Shown: positions 11,811-37,925 of the stretch, piece after piece
Layout: each line of letters begins with the position of its first letter
Numbering within the stretch: position 1 is the stretch's first letter
Assembly: GCA_030159075.1 (NCBI GenBank)
Contig: BROG01000510.1
Coordinates: 390,501 to 454,500, forward strand
DNA length: 64,000 nt
Source of the DNA: Atrina japonica
Taxonomy: Eukaryota; Mollusca; Bivalvia; Pterioida; Pinnidae
Direction of reading: 5' to 3'
Made by a program: the position numbers and the translations under genes
Notes under the pieces: model-generated
Database searches by the model: none
What the model was told of the DNA's origin: nothing
What the model saw: only the letters and a program-made list of their open reading frames with translations

Positions 11811-13372
11811 CGGGCCCTGAGGTTTGTAATGGTACATTCTTTGCACACCTTTTAGGTTTGTACTGGTCCATTGTTTGGATACCTCCGAGGTTTGTATTGG
11901 TCTACTGTTTGGATACCCCTGAGGAATGTATTGGTCCATTTTTTTGATAATCCTGAAAATGGTATTGGTCCGTTGTATTGATACATTTGAGGATGATATT
12001 GGTCCACTGTTTGGATACCCCTGAGGTTTGTATTAGTCCATTGTTTGGATACCCCTGAGGATTGTATTGGTCCATTGTTTAGATACTTCTGAGGTTTGTT
12101 TTGGTCCATTGTTTGGGTACGCCTGAGGATTGTATTGGTCCATTGTTTGGATATCCCTGAGAATTGTATTGGTCCATTGTTTAGATACTTCTGAGGTTTG
12201 TATTAGTCCATTGTTTGGATACCCCTGAGGATTGTATTGTTCCATTGTTAGATACTTCTGAGGTTTGTATTGGTCCATTGTTTGGGTACCCCTGGGGATT
12301 GTATTGGTCAATTGTTGGGATACCCCTGAGGAATGTATTGTTCCATTGTTTGGATACTCCTGAGAATGGTATTGGTCCGTTGTATTGATACCTTTGAGGA
12401 TGATATTGGTCCACTGTTTAGGTTTATGCCCCCCTGAGGTTTGTATTAGTCCATTGTTTGGATACCCCTGAGGATTTGTATTGGTCCATTGTATTTCCAT
12501 TGTTTAGATACTTCTGAGGTTTGTTTTGGTCCATTGTTTTTGGGTACGCCTGAGGATTGTATTGGTCCATTGTTTGGATATCCCTGAGAATTGTCAATTG
12601 TTGGTCCATTGTTAGATACTTCTGAGGTTTGTATTAGTCCATTGATTTGGATACCCCTGAGGATTGTATTGTTCCATTGTTAGATACTTCTGAGGTTTGT
12701 ATTGGTCCATTGTTTTTGGATTGTACCCCTGGGGATTGTATTGTATTGGTCAATTGTTGGGTATTACCGATACCGCTGAGGAATGCATTGTTCCATTGTT
12801 TGGATACTCCTGAGAATGGTATTGGTCCGTTGTATTATTACCTTTGTGGATGATATTGGTCCACTGTTTGGATACCCCTGAGGTTTGTATTAGTCCATTG
12901 TTTGGATACCCCTGATGATTGTATTGGTCCATTGTTTAGATACTTCTGAGGTTTGTTTTGGTCCATTGTTAAGGTACGCCTGAGGATTGTATTGGTCCAT
13001 TGTTTGGATATCCCTGAGAATTGTATTGGTCCATTGTTTAGATACTTCTGAGTTTGTATTAGTCCATTGTTTGGATACCCCTGAGGATTGTATTGTTCCA
13101 TTGTTAGATACTTCTGAGGTTTGTATTGGTCCATTGTTTGGATACCCCTGGGGATTGTATTGGTCAATTGTTGGTATACCCCTGAGGAATGTATTGTTCC
13201 ATTGTTTGGATACTCCTGAGAATGGTATTGGTCCGTTGTATTGATACCTTTGAGGATTATATTAGTCCACTGTTTGGATACCCCTGAGGTTTGTATTAGT
13301 CCATTGTTTGGATACCCCTGAGGATTGTATTGGTCTATTGTTTAGATACTTCTGAGTTTTGTTTTGGTCTTA
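11811..13372. repeat. 34-bp minisatellite, block 2, with a higher-order repeat of about 410-430 bp
   Basis: The basic unit is a variant of block 1 (tttggatacccctgaggattgtattggtccattg). A marker unit gaatggtattggtccgttgt recurs near 11957, 12364, 12814 and 13221, so roughly 12 basic units were copied as a block. The block at about 12420-12850 carries many small insertions and deletions not seen in its neighbours. Confidence 0.92.
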
Positions 13373-13480
13373 CTGTTGACTCGATCAAATCGGCACATTC
13401 TACTATTAAAAATTGAGCAGATAATTACATGCAAATGTGGATACCATGTGGTTGTTGACGACATAACATACTGTGACGCC

Positions 13481-13680
13481 TATAGACCCTTTACCAGTAG
13501 CTGCAGTCCTGTGACTTTGCCAGTCTTCCGGTTGGCAAAATGATAGAGATACCCACAAAAAATAGACGTCGCTATAGTAACTGATTGTTTCTTGACGTCA
13601 TTTTGCGGGAATTTGTATCATATTGCCAATCAGAAGACTGGCAAAGTCACAGGACCGCAGTTACTGCTAAAGGGTCTGTA
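13481..13680. mobile_element. 200-bp fold-back element
   Basis: The left arm tagaccctttaccagtag...gactttgccagtcttcc is the inverted match of gaagactggcaaagtc...ctgctaaagggtctgta. The arms are about 70 bases with few mismatches, and the ends are flanked by TA. The centre contains tagacgtcg and tgacgtca. Confidence 0.8.
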
Positions 13681-14550
13681 GTTTATATACTCATCATGTC
13701 AAGCGGTTCGCGAGAAAACATTCAGTACATATCAAGTTTAAAATTTTATCCGATGCGACCACTACAACACTCAACCACTAATTTGACCAGTGACCGAACT
13801 AGCGTTGGTTTTGTTCATTCTTTTGTCATGAATTAACAGAAGGATAACTGTATACTCTAACAGTTTATGCAAATTGGTATTAATACGGTGGTTCATAGGA
13901 AAAAATGAGGCATATACTTTACTGAAGTGATATTTTAATGTACTGGAAAATATTCTATATGTGTGTGAAGACTTTACTAGATAAATGTTTTGTACGACAA
14001 CTTTTAACCTGTTCTATAGACTGACATAAAATATGGTGAACGTTTTTGAACATTGCATTCTTGCCGTCACAGGAAATAACTGTTTTAATCTGACTCGTAA
14101 GTCTAGTAACTTTCACTTCTGATGCCTCGCATTTGGTAGAAGAATAGCCTCTATATCTACCAATTTTTCAAGGTTTAATGTTTGAACTGGTACAAAGATT
14201 TTGACCCCGGGGTTTCCGTTCGCCAATCGAATACTTTTCCACTAAATCACCGCTCTGGGTTGTCACCAATATATTGAAATTTAGTAATGTAATAAAATTG
14301 CTAGATTACCAACTCTTATTTGTTTCCGTACGAACATGGTTGTTCAAGTGATACTTATATTGAATCATAGCGTGATCGGATACCGACATTTTTGGGCGGT
14401 ATGTTGAAAATGTTTCAATTGTAAATGGCCTTCTAACAAGCAGTTGACCTACATTTAAACACAAGAAGACTACTTATTTTTATCAACCGGAGTAATGTTT
14501 ACCTGTTTATGAATTTTGTAACAGCCGATCATGCTAAATAAAATGTTGAA
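13681..14550. other. Non-coding stretch
   Basis: No gene recognised. A short reading frame at the left edge is mostly a continuation from the fold-back element. Confidence 0.35.
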
Positions 14551-14554
14551 TTTC

Positions 14555-14775
14555 CTGTTCAATAGCGGTTGTTGAGTCGTCTGCACGAATTGTGATGAGG
14601 ATTTAATCCTCATTTATTTCATTTAAATTTGACTGTGGACTCAACGAGTGTGACCGGTCGACAGGGGATGCATACTCCTCCATGGGACCTGATTTCTGTC
14701 TGGATTTCCAGATCTCCGCCAATGTTCATCTGATTTGTATGTCGTTTTCTGAACATCCTAAAGATTTTAATACTT
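14555..14775 (+). mobile_element. Tail fragment of the reverse-transcriptase element (+)
   Basis: The order matches the tail of the 32020-32945 copy: atagcggttgttgagtcgtctgcac, aattgtgatgaggat, tgactgtggactcaacg, gtgtgaccggtcgacaggggatg, actcctccatgggacctgat, ggatttccagatctccg. Confidence 0.7.
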
Positions 14776-14865
14776 TGAAATCTGTGTTTTTATATATATT
14801 TTGACAGCTATTTCATATAAAATTAGATATTTGATTGTATTATATGAATAAATATAAATGCGTAG

Positions 14866-15150
14866 ATTGTTTGTTTATTGTTGTTTAACGTCCCACTCAA
14901 GAATATTTCACTCATATGGAGACGTCACCAAATGCCAGTGAAGGGCTTCAAATTTTTGGCCTATACTCGGCACTTACGGCCATTGAGCAGTGAGGGTTCT
15001 TTAACGTGCCGACACCTACGGTTACACGGGACCTCCAGTTTTTACTGTCTCATCCGAAAGACAGGAAACCAACCTGTCGCCGGCGAGACTCGAACTCACG
15101 ACCTCACGATCCAGAGTCGAGCGCGCTACCGACCAGTCCGGCTCATAAAT
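14866..15150 (-). mobile_element. tRNA-derived SINE-like copy (RUDI-like tail)
   Basis: Read on the - strand, the head at about 15147-15063 has an A-box-like tggtcggtagcgcgc and a B-box-like gttcgagtctc. The body runs through agtaaaaactggaggtcccg and cctcactgctcaatggcc, and the tail ends gagtgggacgttaaacaa. Related copies lie at 40270-40560, 54700-54890, 55330-55530, 56705-57030 and 45413-45460. The resemblance to the molluscan RUDI family is from memory and unverified. Confidence 0.7.
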
Positions 15151-15188
15151 GGGTAGATAAAAGGACAGTTAACCATAATAGATTAACA

Positions 15189-15202
15189 ATATATATATAT
15201 AT

Positions 15203-15296
<94 letters not shown>
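15189..15296. repeat. (TA)n microsatellite
   Basis: TA repeats with one short interruption, immediately beyond the tRNA-like head of the SINE. Confidence 0.95.
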
Positions 15297-15297
<1 letters not shown>

Positions 15298-15771
15298 TTG
15301 TATTCTGTTCTATCCGTATGTATTTTATCTCACATTTGATTTGCCTATACATAAATTGGCCATTCACGCGGACATATAGAAATCTACATTATAGAATTAC
15401 TTAACCGGAGATGCGTAACAAGTGCTCAGTCATGTGAAAATAGACCCAGGATATAATTTTATATACAGCCTTCTTGACTATTTGTTTATGTACATATCTC
15501 AATTTCACAATATAATTTGTTCGTTTCTCCTGCAGTTTGAAGACTAAAGGTAAGCATTTTGACAATAGTAATATCGGACATGAATTAACTTTCGTTTTGT
15601 TTTATTTAATAAATAATTTGTTACAAACTATCTGATTATATATTCGTCGAATTCCATTGACAAAGTTGATGAGTGGAGTATGTTCTTTGGTGTTATCCTG
15701 TTTTGTTTGATAACTACTCCGTTCCTGTCAAATTTCAGACAGAATTTTACAACATATCTAGTACATTTGAA

Positions 15772-22185
<6,414 letters not shown>

Positions 22186-24088
22186 ACATATGTGGGAACA
22201 CCATGATTCATATGAACAGTTTACGTGGCAAAACAGCCTACATCACTTTATACAGTGTGTCAGGAGATCCCAAATTGGGAATATCTTTCTCTGCGAGAGT
22301 ATCAGTTGAAATAATTTACTGTAATACATTGATGTTAGTAATTGATTAAATGCAAAAGAAATATAATACATTATCTTCAATCAAATTAAAAATTATGTGT
22401 TATGTCTATTTGCATCGGGGCAAAAGGGCTTAGTAAAGTTAGAATTAATCTAAAACGCTTACGTCAAAATATTCCTTTTTCACTTGTCCCTTTTTGACAA
22501 ATCCAAAAGTGGCCTTATTGATAAATTAGCCTTTTGACCTAGGTCATATTTCAAAGAGTGACTATAAATAGAATGTGTTTCTGGCTTAAATAGATTATGC
22601 CCTGGTTTTTTGTATAAAGAGAGGTATACAGTTCAGTATGATTGTTTGCCTTATGAACCTCCTTGTTTAGGTCAAAAAAGGTCATGCACTATTTACCACT
22701 GTTAATACTATAGAGTCAGAAAATTTCGTGCGATTGAAGTTTCGTTGTTTTAAAAATAAACAAATTTGTTGACGTTAACTTTCGTTGAAGCTAAGAACCC
22801 ATTTGTAAAGGAACCTATTACTAATAATTGGTAATTTATGATGATTTAATTTTCATTGACAAACAATAAACGAAATTAATTCTTCTGATTCTGCAGTATC
22901 ATAAGTTTCTAGTATTGCACATGAAATACTATACATTTATTGCCCTGGCTGTAGGGAGACCCGCGGATTCGTTAACCCAAGGCAATTAATATTCTCCCTA
23001 CGACCAGGGCAATGAATTGTTTATCATACGGATATGAAAAACTAAAAAATTAAACAACTGCCATTAAAGTTTCAAGAATATTCTATTCACAACAACAACA
23101 TTTTTGCAAGCAATTTATGAAAAAAACTTCATTTTGATGATCCAGTGTTGTTTCGAATCAAGAACGATAGTGGGGTTCCGAATGGGAGAAAATATGATAG
23201 GGAAAATGAAGTGCGAAAGGGAGACTTTACGTTTCTGTTCCTGGGACGTGAATACGTTTGTCTCCAATAAGGATTAAGAACCTAACATAGAGGTATAATA
23301 ATATACAAAATATTTCAATTTTTCCATAATTTGTCATTTTTTTTTTCTGCTTGTTGAAAGATTTCGATTATCGGCTTGTTGTAAATATATCGAATGTGGA
23401 ACATGATGACAAAGAAATGAAAATAGAAAGTATGAAAATGTTGTATGACATGTACAACTTAATCTGGTTCTCCGCCATCTTAAAATACCAATAATTGTTT
23501 TTAACGGAGAAAATGACACCTTTGGGAGCACAAAAATTATCGATTGAATTTTTCTATATTATGTTTACTAATTTATCATGACTGTAAAAAATAATAGAGA
23601 GAATAATCTGACACATTTGTTGGTATATAGGAATATTTATACATGCAAGACGTATGACTATTCCTTCAATTATCATATTTTCATCAATTGCCCAATTCAT
23701 TATAAAACACAGTCATTTATTTTCAAAATTGACTCAACCTGTTTGGTTGTCTATGAGAGTGTGTAAATACGGGAGACGAAACATTGAGAGTTGTGACCAT
23801 ATAATATAATATTTTTTTCTTTTTCACACTTATATTAAGAATTCGGGCACTGGAAAAATTTGAGTAATTTTTTTTCTGTAAATTATTTATTCATTGCTTA
23901 ATAAATAATCAGAATCAATATCACAAGTCATGATCGTTTTGTTCTGAAGACGGGACAGGTCACCCCTAAAATTTGACTTTCATTTTGTCCGTGTCGTTAG
24001 TCATTTTAGTGCTTTATATATTCTTTTGTTGACTTGTATCTATTGCTTAGATCCGATACCTTAGGATATATAGTGTTGTCGGTTTTAG

Positions 24089-24090
<2 letters not shown>
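22186..24090. other. Intergenic stretch after SH2 gene 1
   Basis: Mostly AT-rich unique-looking DNA. A palindrome at 22937-23014 (attgccctggctgtagggaga against tctccctacgaccagggcaat) is a small fold-back element. Sequence at 22720-22810 resembles the tttcgtt-rich stretch at 6160-6400. No gene recognised. Confidence 0.5.
22937..23014. mobile_element. Small fold-back element
   Basis: attgccctggctgtagggaga and ctccctacgaccagggcaat are near-perfect inverted arms of about 21 bases, separated by about 36 bases. Confidence 0.7.

Positions 24091-24095
<5 letters not shown>

Positions 24096-24147
<52 letters not shown>
24096..24147. repeat. (TA)n microsatellite
   Basis: A TA tract of about 52 bases followed by aaagcaca and a further short TA tract. 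Confidence 0.95.
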
Positions 24148-24152
<5 letters not shown>

Positions 24153-24202
24153 CATATATATACATACAAACATACATATATATATATATAAAGCACAAAA
24201 AT

Positions 24203-24300
24203 GTGTAGATGGCCAAGTGGTTAGGACGTCGTACATGGGAGCCAGGCGATTTGTGGCGTAGGTAGTGAGTTCGAACCCCAGCCGGGGCATGGTGAATTTG
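24203..24300 (+). mobile_element. tRNA-like SINE head
   Basis: An A-box-like tggccaagtggttagg and a B-box-like gagttcgaacccc are spaced as in a tRNA with a longer middle. I cannot pair an acceptor stem, so a SINE head is more likely than a tRNA gene. The body may continue to about 24600. Confidence 0.5.
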
Positions 24301-25586
24301 TAGGTGCCTTGTTATTTCTGTATTTATATATATTGTATATTTATATACATTGAAGTATGCTAATCAGGATTTACCTTTACCTTGGAATATGTATATTCAA
24401 AGAAGTGGAAGACAAGGTATGATATATATTTTTGATGAAGTCTGGTTGACGGAGGAGATCGTCTTGGGCATTGTGGCTTTGATGTTGCGTTTATAATGTT
24501 TGTGGCCACTGGGTCGTTGCCACGGCTGGTGGACCGTTTTGGTCCCCGAGGGTGTGCATGGGCCTGGTGTTTCGGTGCCGGCTGGCGGTCTTATACTAAA
24601 GTAATTTTTCGCACTGATGACACCATTTGGATTTCGAATTTTTCTAGTGGTGGGATGTTAATCTTCTTGTAATGGTTGCTCTTAGACTGATTTTGGCTGT
24701 ATTTTTAGATTTGTTATTTGGCCTTTCTCTTTCTCTTTAGAAAATACGCATACGTTTTAACTTGGGATTAAATTGATGTGTTCTAATTGACGGGAGTGTT
24801 TGTCTTGAGCATTGTAGCTTTGGTATTACGTTTATGATCTTAAGACACAATTAAAACTCGATAGTTTTATTACATAACAAACACTTTTTATTCTGTCTGA
24901 TTACTAAGAAACGGGCAGATGATACTTTCCAGATTATTAACGCGAGCCTCTGTCTTTATGTTTATTGCGTTTCGTGTGTTTAATTTGAATTCATTTCGTT
25001 GAGCATATACTGCTGTGTTAATTTGCAACCAAAAGTTCTTCTTAAAAAGTCTCAAATGGGCACATACACTATTGAACAATACGATTGCTACATGACGAAC
25101 CGGAATAGAAATATCAATGATTTTGGCGTAGCTAAACCTTTGTAAACATTATTGTTCTGTAGTTATACCTAATATATGCTTAAAGCTCGCATTAACTAGA
25201 GTAATATTAGGGGGAAATAGGTTTAAAGCCCAGTACTTTCTATTTCCTTGATTTTAACTTAAAATAAAAAATTTTAAAATTTAATTTTACCGGCGTACAG
25301 AAACAGAGAATTTAAGAGTTGAGTATACTCATCTCGATTTTCTTCCGTTCACCAAGGAAGCGTATAAAACACAATAGTATATGCGACCCGTATTCATAAT
25401 TATTCATTATTCAGGGATTCAAAATGATACCAGGACATACATTTACTTAGTATTTGCACCAGCATTGAGTCAAAAGTATGTTGCTGCAATATTGTTATTA
25501 TTGAGTTTCTAACTCCTAGTGAATTAAAAGTGAGCTAGATATTATTATTATTGAAGGTAAGAGAACGATTTTGTTTCTAAATCATT

Positions 25587-25636
<50 letters not shown>

Positions 25637-26560
25637 TGGTGGGTGTGTGTGGGTGTGTGTTATTTGCATCATGTTGATAATCTTTTAGATTTCTAATAGC
25701 AGTTGGGATTCCGAAAATAAACCTTGTTTGTAATTTTCGACAACAATTTCCTATGTAATAAGAAAATAAAGACTAAATGTATAAAAAGAAACCTGTTAAT
25801 AGGACTAGGACTACGTCAGGCAATAAACATAGAAATTGTGAAAATATAAAAATAAACATGTCTCATACACTCTGTTACCGTGAGTTTTTTTATCCAAATT
25901 ACAAAGTTTTTCAAAAGACTTCGACTACGGAAATTTATATAACAGAAGATACATATACACATGTGAACTATACAGTACGAGCCCAACCTTGAAACTATCT
26001 AATGTACAAGATAAAGTGGTAATTATATGAAATAGAAACAAAGAGAACAGGTGAAATGATGTAAAATAAAGTAAATCAAATGTTATTAGATTAATTGTGG
26101 TCAAGCATGTAGCAAATGTCACATATCGTTATCTGAACCAACTTCAGCAGAACTCTTCAATTAAACGCTTCTTAATACTGACAGTGAAACCTAGATGCTA
26201 GCACTTTGTATTAACATACTCTCAATTTTCGATCCTGTTTCTGTCTGGAACTCACAGGAACTTAATGTTCTATGGCTTAATCATAAGAAAATGATGAAAT
26301 GTCTGTACTGTTCAAAGTCATCAGTGAGAACAATATGCATATACATGTAATTATAATTACTACAAAACAGTCCGCTACTTCAAGGATTCATCGATTTCTT
26401 TGCCAGACATTTAGTTTTTGCCTTCTGGAAAATTGATAATTTCTATCATTCATAGCTCATTTACAGGAGTTTGATGTTTGGATTTAATTCTTTAAGTAAC
26501 GTTGAAAGTTTTACATTGACGCGGAGACATTAAATATAGATGAATTATCATAACTTTTGA
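24300..26560. other. Intergenic stretch before SH2 gene 2
   Basis: Contains a GC-richer repeat segment at about 24480-24600 (tggccactgggtcgttgcca...tggtccccgaggg) that resembles 11340-11425 in reverse, and a GT tract. No gene recognised. Confidence 0.4.
25590..25661. repeat. (GT)n microsatellite with GGT interruptions
   Basis: A GT tract that becomes irregular (gggtgggttggtggg) towards its right end. Confidence 0.9.
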
Positions 26561-26676
26561 CTTGTGCGAAAGACTTATGCCAATGTAGTATGGGTTGTTT
26601 AACACACCAATACTGTCTTGACACAATGCCTCTTTTTATTCTCGGATCTAGTGCTTACCCAGGACACCGATTTGGA

Positions 26677-34577
<7,901 letters not shown>

Positions 34578-35858
34578 ATTAAGCACTGGTATTGTTAATT
34601 GATTTCTAATTTCTGCATGTCATTTTTGAAATTTGTAATGTTCAAGAAGAAATACTTAAACATCTTTATGGATATTATTTCTCGATTTCCTATGGGTTTT
34701 CCCCTATTTCATAGAGAGCTTTTGTATATTGCCCCTGTTATGTTGTCTTTTTATAAAAATGATTTTCAGGACAAGTGTTGCACAAAAATGGGTGAAGTCC
34801 ATAACACACGTTATAACACATTTTGAAATATTTGGCATTTTCATCTGTATCGTATTGAGGCTTATGTATATGCTATTTTAGATATATGTCACATTAGCTG
34901 CAATATCTGTAGTCTACTCTTCCTCCAGTCTGCCATAAACATCAAATTTAAGGTTTTCACCTTAGTTCTCATGCTAGCCCCGTGCAGCCCTTACGTATCA
35001 TCGGGGAATCTGATGTAACGTGAGAACGATTCGAAATAAATACTAAGTATCAGACCCAGGACTCATTTATCAATATGTGGTACTTCCAAATTTCTAAGTC
35101 ACATGTTAATTGATGCTAAGACAAAACATAGGGCCGTTTTATCAATCTTACCTCTACTCAAGTGTTAAGACATATTCGCATAATTTCAAATTATATCTTT
35201 GTAGTATATGAGTACTCATATCTGCTTTTATACATTTACGAAGATACATCACGATAGAACAATAACATTAGTTCTACAAACTGCATCTTGGTTGCCCTAA
35301 AGACAGGACCTGATTTAGACGTAAAGTCCCAATTCTTTGTAAAGTCGACGCAAGTCGTAATGTATTGTCATGTTGTAAATTTTTAATTTCCTGGTTTGGT
35401 GTAAATACAAAATTTACGTCCAACAAGTAAATTCAAAGTTTGCAAGATAAGAGTACTAAGACCAAGTCTAAAATGTAGGAACTTTCGTACAACGGACCCT
35501 AGGACAGTAGTTGTTTGAACTGTAATATGATATTTTACAGAAAAAAGACCATATAGTCAATGTGACTGGTTTTCTTGATAAAGAAAATAGGTCAAAATTG
35601 TATCGAAAACATGTTATGTATGATGTTATATGTGAAAGTAAGTACATACAAACAGGAAAAAAGAACAAATGAGCACAAACAATGATACAAATAATAGGAA
35701 GTATTATGAGGAACCACTCCACTTAATATGATGGGCTCTTAAATAAATGTTTATATCATTCTATCAATTACAGCTATCGAGGGCGTATGAATTGAATACA
35801 AAATTTGTTTTGTCGCTGGTCACCATATCATTTAAATTAAGGTATAAACAACGGAGCT
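34578..35858. other. Intergenic stretch after SH2 gene 2
   Basis: AT-rich DNA with short chance frames. No gene or clear repeat recognised. Confidence 0.4.
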
Positions 35859-35861
35859 GCG

Positions 35862-36092
35862 AGGGGTCTCCGTGACCTAGCAGTTAGAGCATAGCGCTTT
35901 GAACCACGAAGTCTATCACTTCTGGTCAAGGCATGCTCGAGCGCTGCTGGAACCTAAGCTGATTTATTGTAAGAAGGTTTGCCAGTGTCCTTGCGGAAGA
36001 CCGGTGGTCTCTTCCCTGGTACATTGTAACCTGGTTCTCTCCTCCAGCATATTACTGAAAAATTGTTGAGTGTGGTGTAAAACACTAGTACC
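35862..36092 (+). mobile_element. SINE-like copy, second family
   Basis: An A-box-like tgacctagcagttagagc in the head is followed by ggaacctaagctgatt, gaagaccggtggtctcttcc, gtaacctggttctctcctcc and a tail ttgttgagtgtggtgtaaaaca. Partial relatives lie at 36190-36285, 42140-42372 and, reversed, 43722-43860. Confidence 0.6.
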
Positions 36093-36189
36093 GTTCTATA
36101 CGGAACTGCGATTTATCGATATGATGCTAATACACAAAGTGACTGAGTTACCTACACGCAAACCTAAATAGTAACTCAAACTTAAGGAA

Positions 36190-36285
36190 ATAGTCCCGTT
36201 AGAACCTAAGCTGATTATAGTGAGAACGTTTGCAACTGGCAAGGTCGGTGGTTTCCTCTCTACTAAAATGTAACCGGGTTCTCTC
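36190..36285 (+). mobile_element. Partial SINE-like copy, second family
   Basis: agaacctaagctgatt, aaggtcggtggtttcctctc and atgtaaccgggttctctcct match the middle of 35862-36092. A C-run and A-run follow at about 36294-36312. Confidence 0.55.
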
Positions 36286-36944
36286 CTGACAAACCCCCCC
36301 CCCCCAAAAAAAAACTATAGGTCAAACTTAAAGAATGAACAGAATCTATGAAATAGACAACCGTCAACCGTTGAGTTTCGAAATTAGAAAACAAATTTGG
36401 ACAAACAATTGTTTCTGTTTGGTGGTTTTCTTCCACACAATTTTAGTGTTGTATATTGAGGACAAGCTGTTTAAATCGTGAGAGGGGAACTCCAGTCAAA
36501 GTATGCTCTAGAAATAACTAGCTGCTCCCCGCAACCTTGTAGCTTAGGAGCACACAACACCCGAACATGCGCCGACCAGTGGTAAGGGATAATAAAAATG
36601 TAGCTTTAACCACTCGGTCGCTAAGTACCACAATAGATGACATTTAATTATGAAATGTAATGCAACAAAAGCAATTAAATTTCACATGTGCTGTAATCCT
36701 TCTGCACAAGAAAAACAAAACATTCAGACAAAACATGTACTATGATATTTCTTTTAGACTAATCCAAGCTGTGTCATTCGTCATTACTTTAAATTTGATG
36801 TTAGAAGTAGTGTAATTGATATATCATTATTGTACCCAGAACCACTTTAATCCTCTTTGTAAGTGATTATAATGTCAAGTAGAATAGTCTGTAGCCATTA
36901 CATCAGAGTGACACATAGAAACAATTACTCATTATCGTAAAACT

Positions 36945-37400
36945 TCCGCATTTCAGTAGGAACATCTCGCATTCACCTTTATATGGTGTTTATATCTCAT
37001 AAATGATCCGATATACTAGGGCGTGTTCAACATACTAACATTTAACATGCAGAGGTAAACTACTTACTGACAAGTTGTTGTCATTGTTATATAAAAAATG
37101 GCGTTTGATATCAACGTTCCTCTAATTTTACGGTCGGTATATTGATCTTGTTTGCGATGACTTTGTTTCACTAAATGAAATGTTGAGTTACCTGTTCGAT
37201 AGCGGTTGTTGAGTCGTCCCTACCAGTGTAACGATGATTTGTTCCTCACTTACTTCAATTTAATTTGACTGTGGGGTGTGACCGGTCAACAGGGGCTGTT
37301 TATCCCACAATGGTACCTGATCCCACCACGGATTTCCAAAGGTTTGTGTCATATTCACCAGATTGGTATATATACCCTTGACATCCTGAAGATTTATACT
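36945..37400 (+). mobile_element. Reverse-transcriptase element fragment (+)
   Basis: Starts in the RT C-terminal region (ataaatgatccgatatactagg, gaggtaaactacttactgac, acggtcggtatattgatcttg), passes ggcgttgtt-type gcggttgttgagtcgtc and gtgaccggtcaacaggggc, and ends in gatttccaaaggtttg. Several small indels break the frame. Confidence 0.7.
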
Positions 37401-37419
37401 TTTTAACTGATATGTTTAT

Positions 37420-37925
37420 AATGCAAAAAATGGACAAACACGGACCACTTGACATCAAGAGGTGGGATCAGGTGTCCTGGAGGAGTACGCATCCTCTGTC
37501 GACCGGTCACACCTGCCGCGAGTCGACAATCAAAACCGAAATGAAACACTTGAGGAATAAATCCTCGTTACATTTGGTACAGACATCTCAACAACCGCCA
37601 TCGGACAGGTAACTCAACATTTCACTTAGTGAAACAGAAAAATCGCAATCAAAATTATAATACTGACCGTCAAATTTGTGAAACGTTGGCATCAAGTGCG
37701 GTTTTCCATATACCTGTGTCAATAATTTGTCAGTTAGTAGTTTACCTCTGTATATGAAATGTTCATATGTTGAACACACCCTGGCATATCGGATCGTTTG
37801 TGAACTATATGACGATGTCGGCTTTCCCATCGTAAACTTTCCACATTTAAGTAGTAACATCCCACAGTCACCCGCAAATGGAGTTTATATTTCACAAATA
37901 ATATACCAGGGTGTGTTTAACATAT
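37420..37925 (-). mobile_element. Reverse-transcriptase element fragment (-)
   Basis: The reverse complement of the same tail and RT C-terminus, with an open - strand frame (37588-37860) ending SEMLSYLSDGGC. It faces the + copy at 36945-37400 tail to tail, with only about 20 bases between them. Confidence 0.75.

Noticed and set aside
15536..15549. A 14-base 5' non-coding exon of SH2 gene 1 (tgcag before, gtaagc after)
   Set aside because: The splice signals look good, but an exon of this size without transcript data is too weak to list.
24203..24300. Genuine tRNA gene
   Set aside because: A- and B-box-like motifs are present, but no acceptor stem pairs and no anticodon arm is convincing. 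A SINE head fits better.
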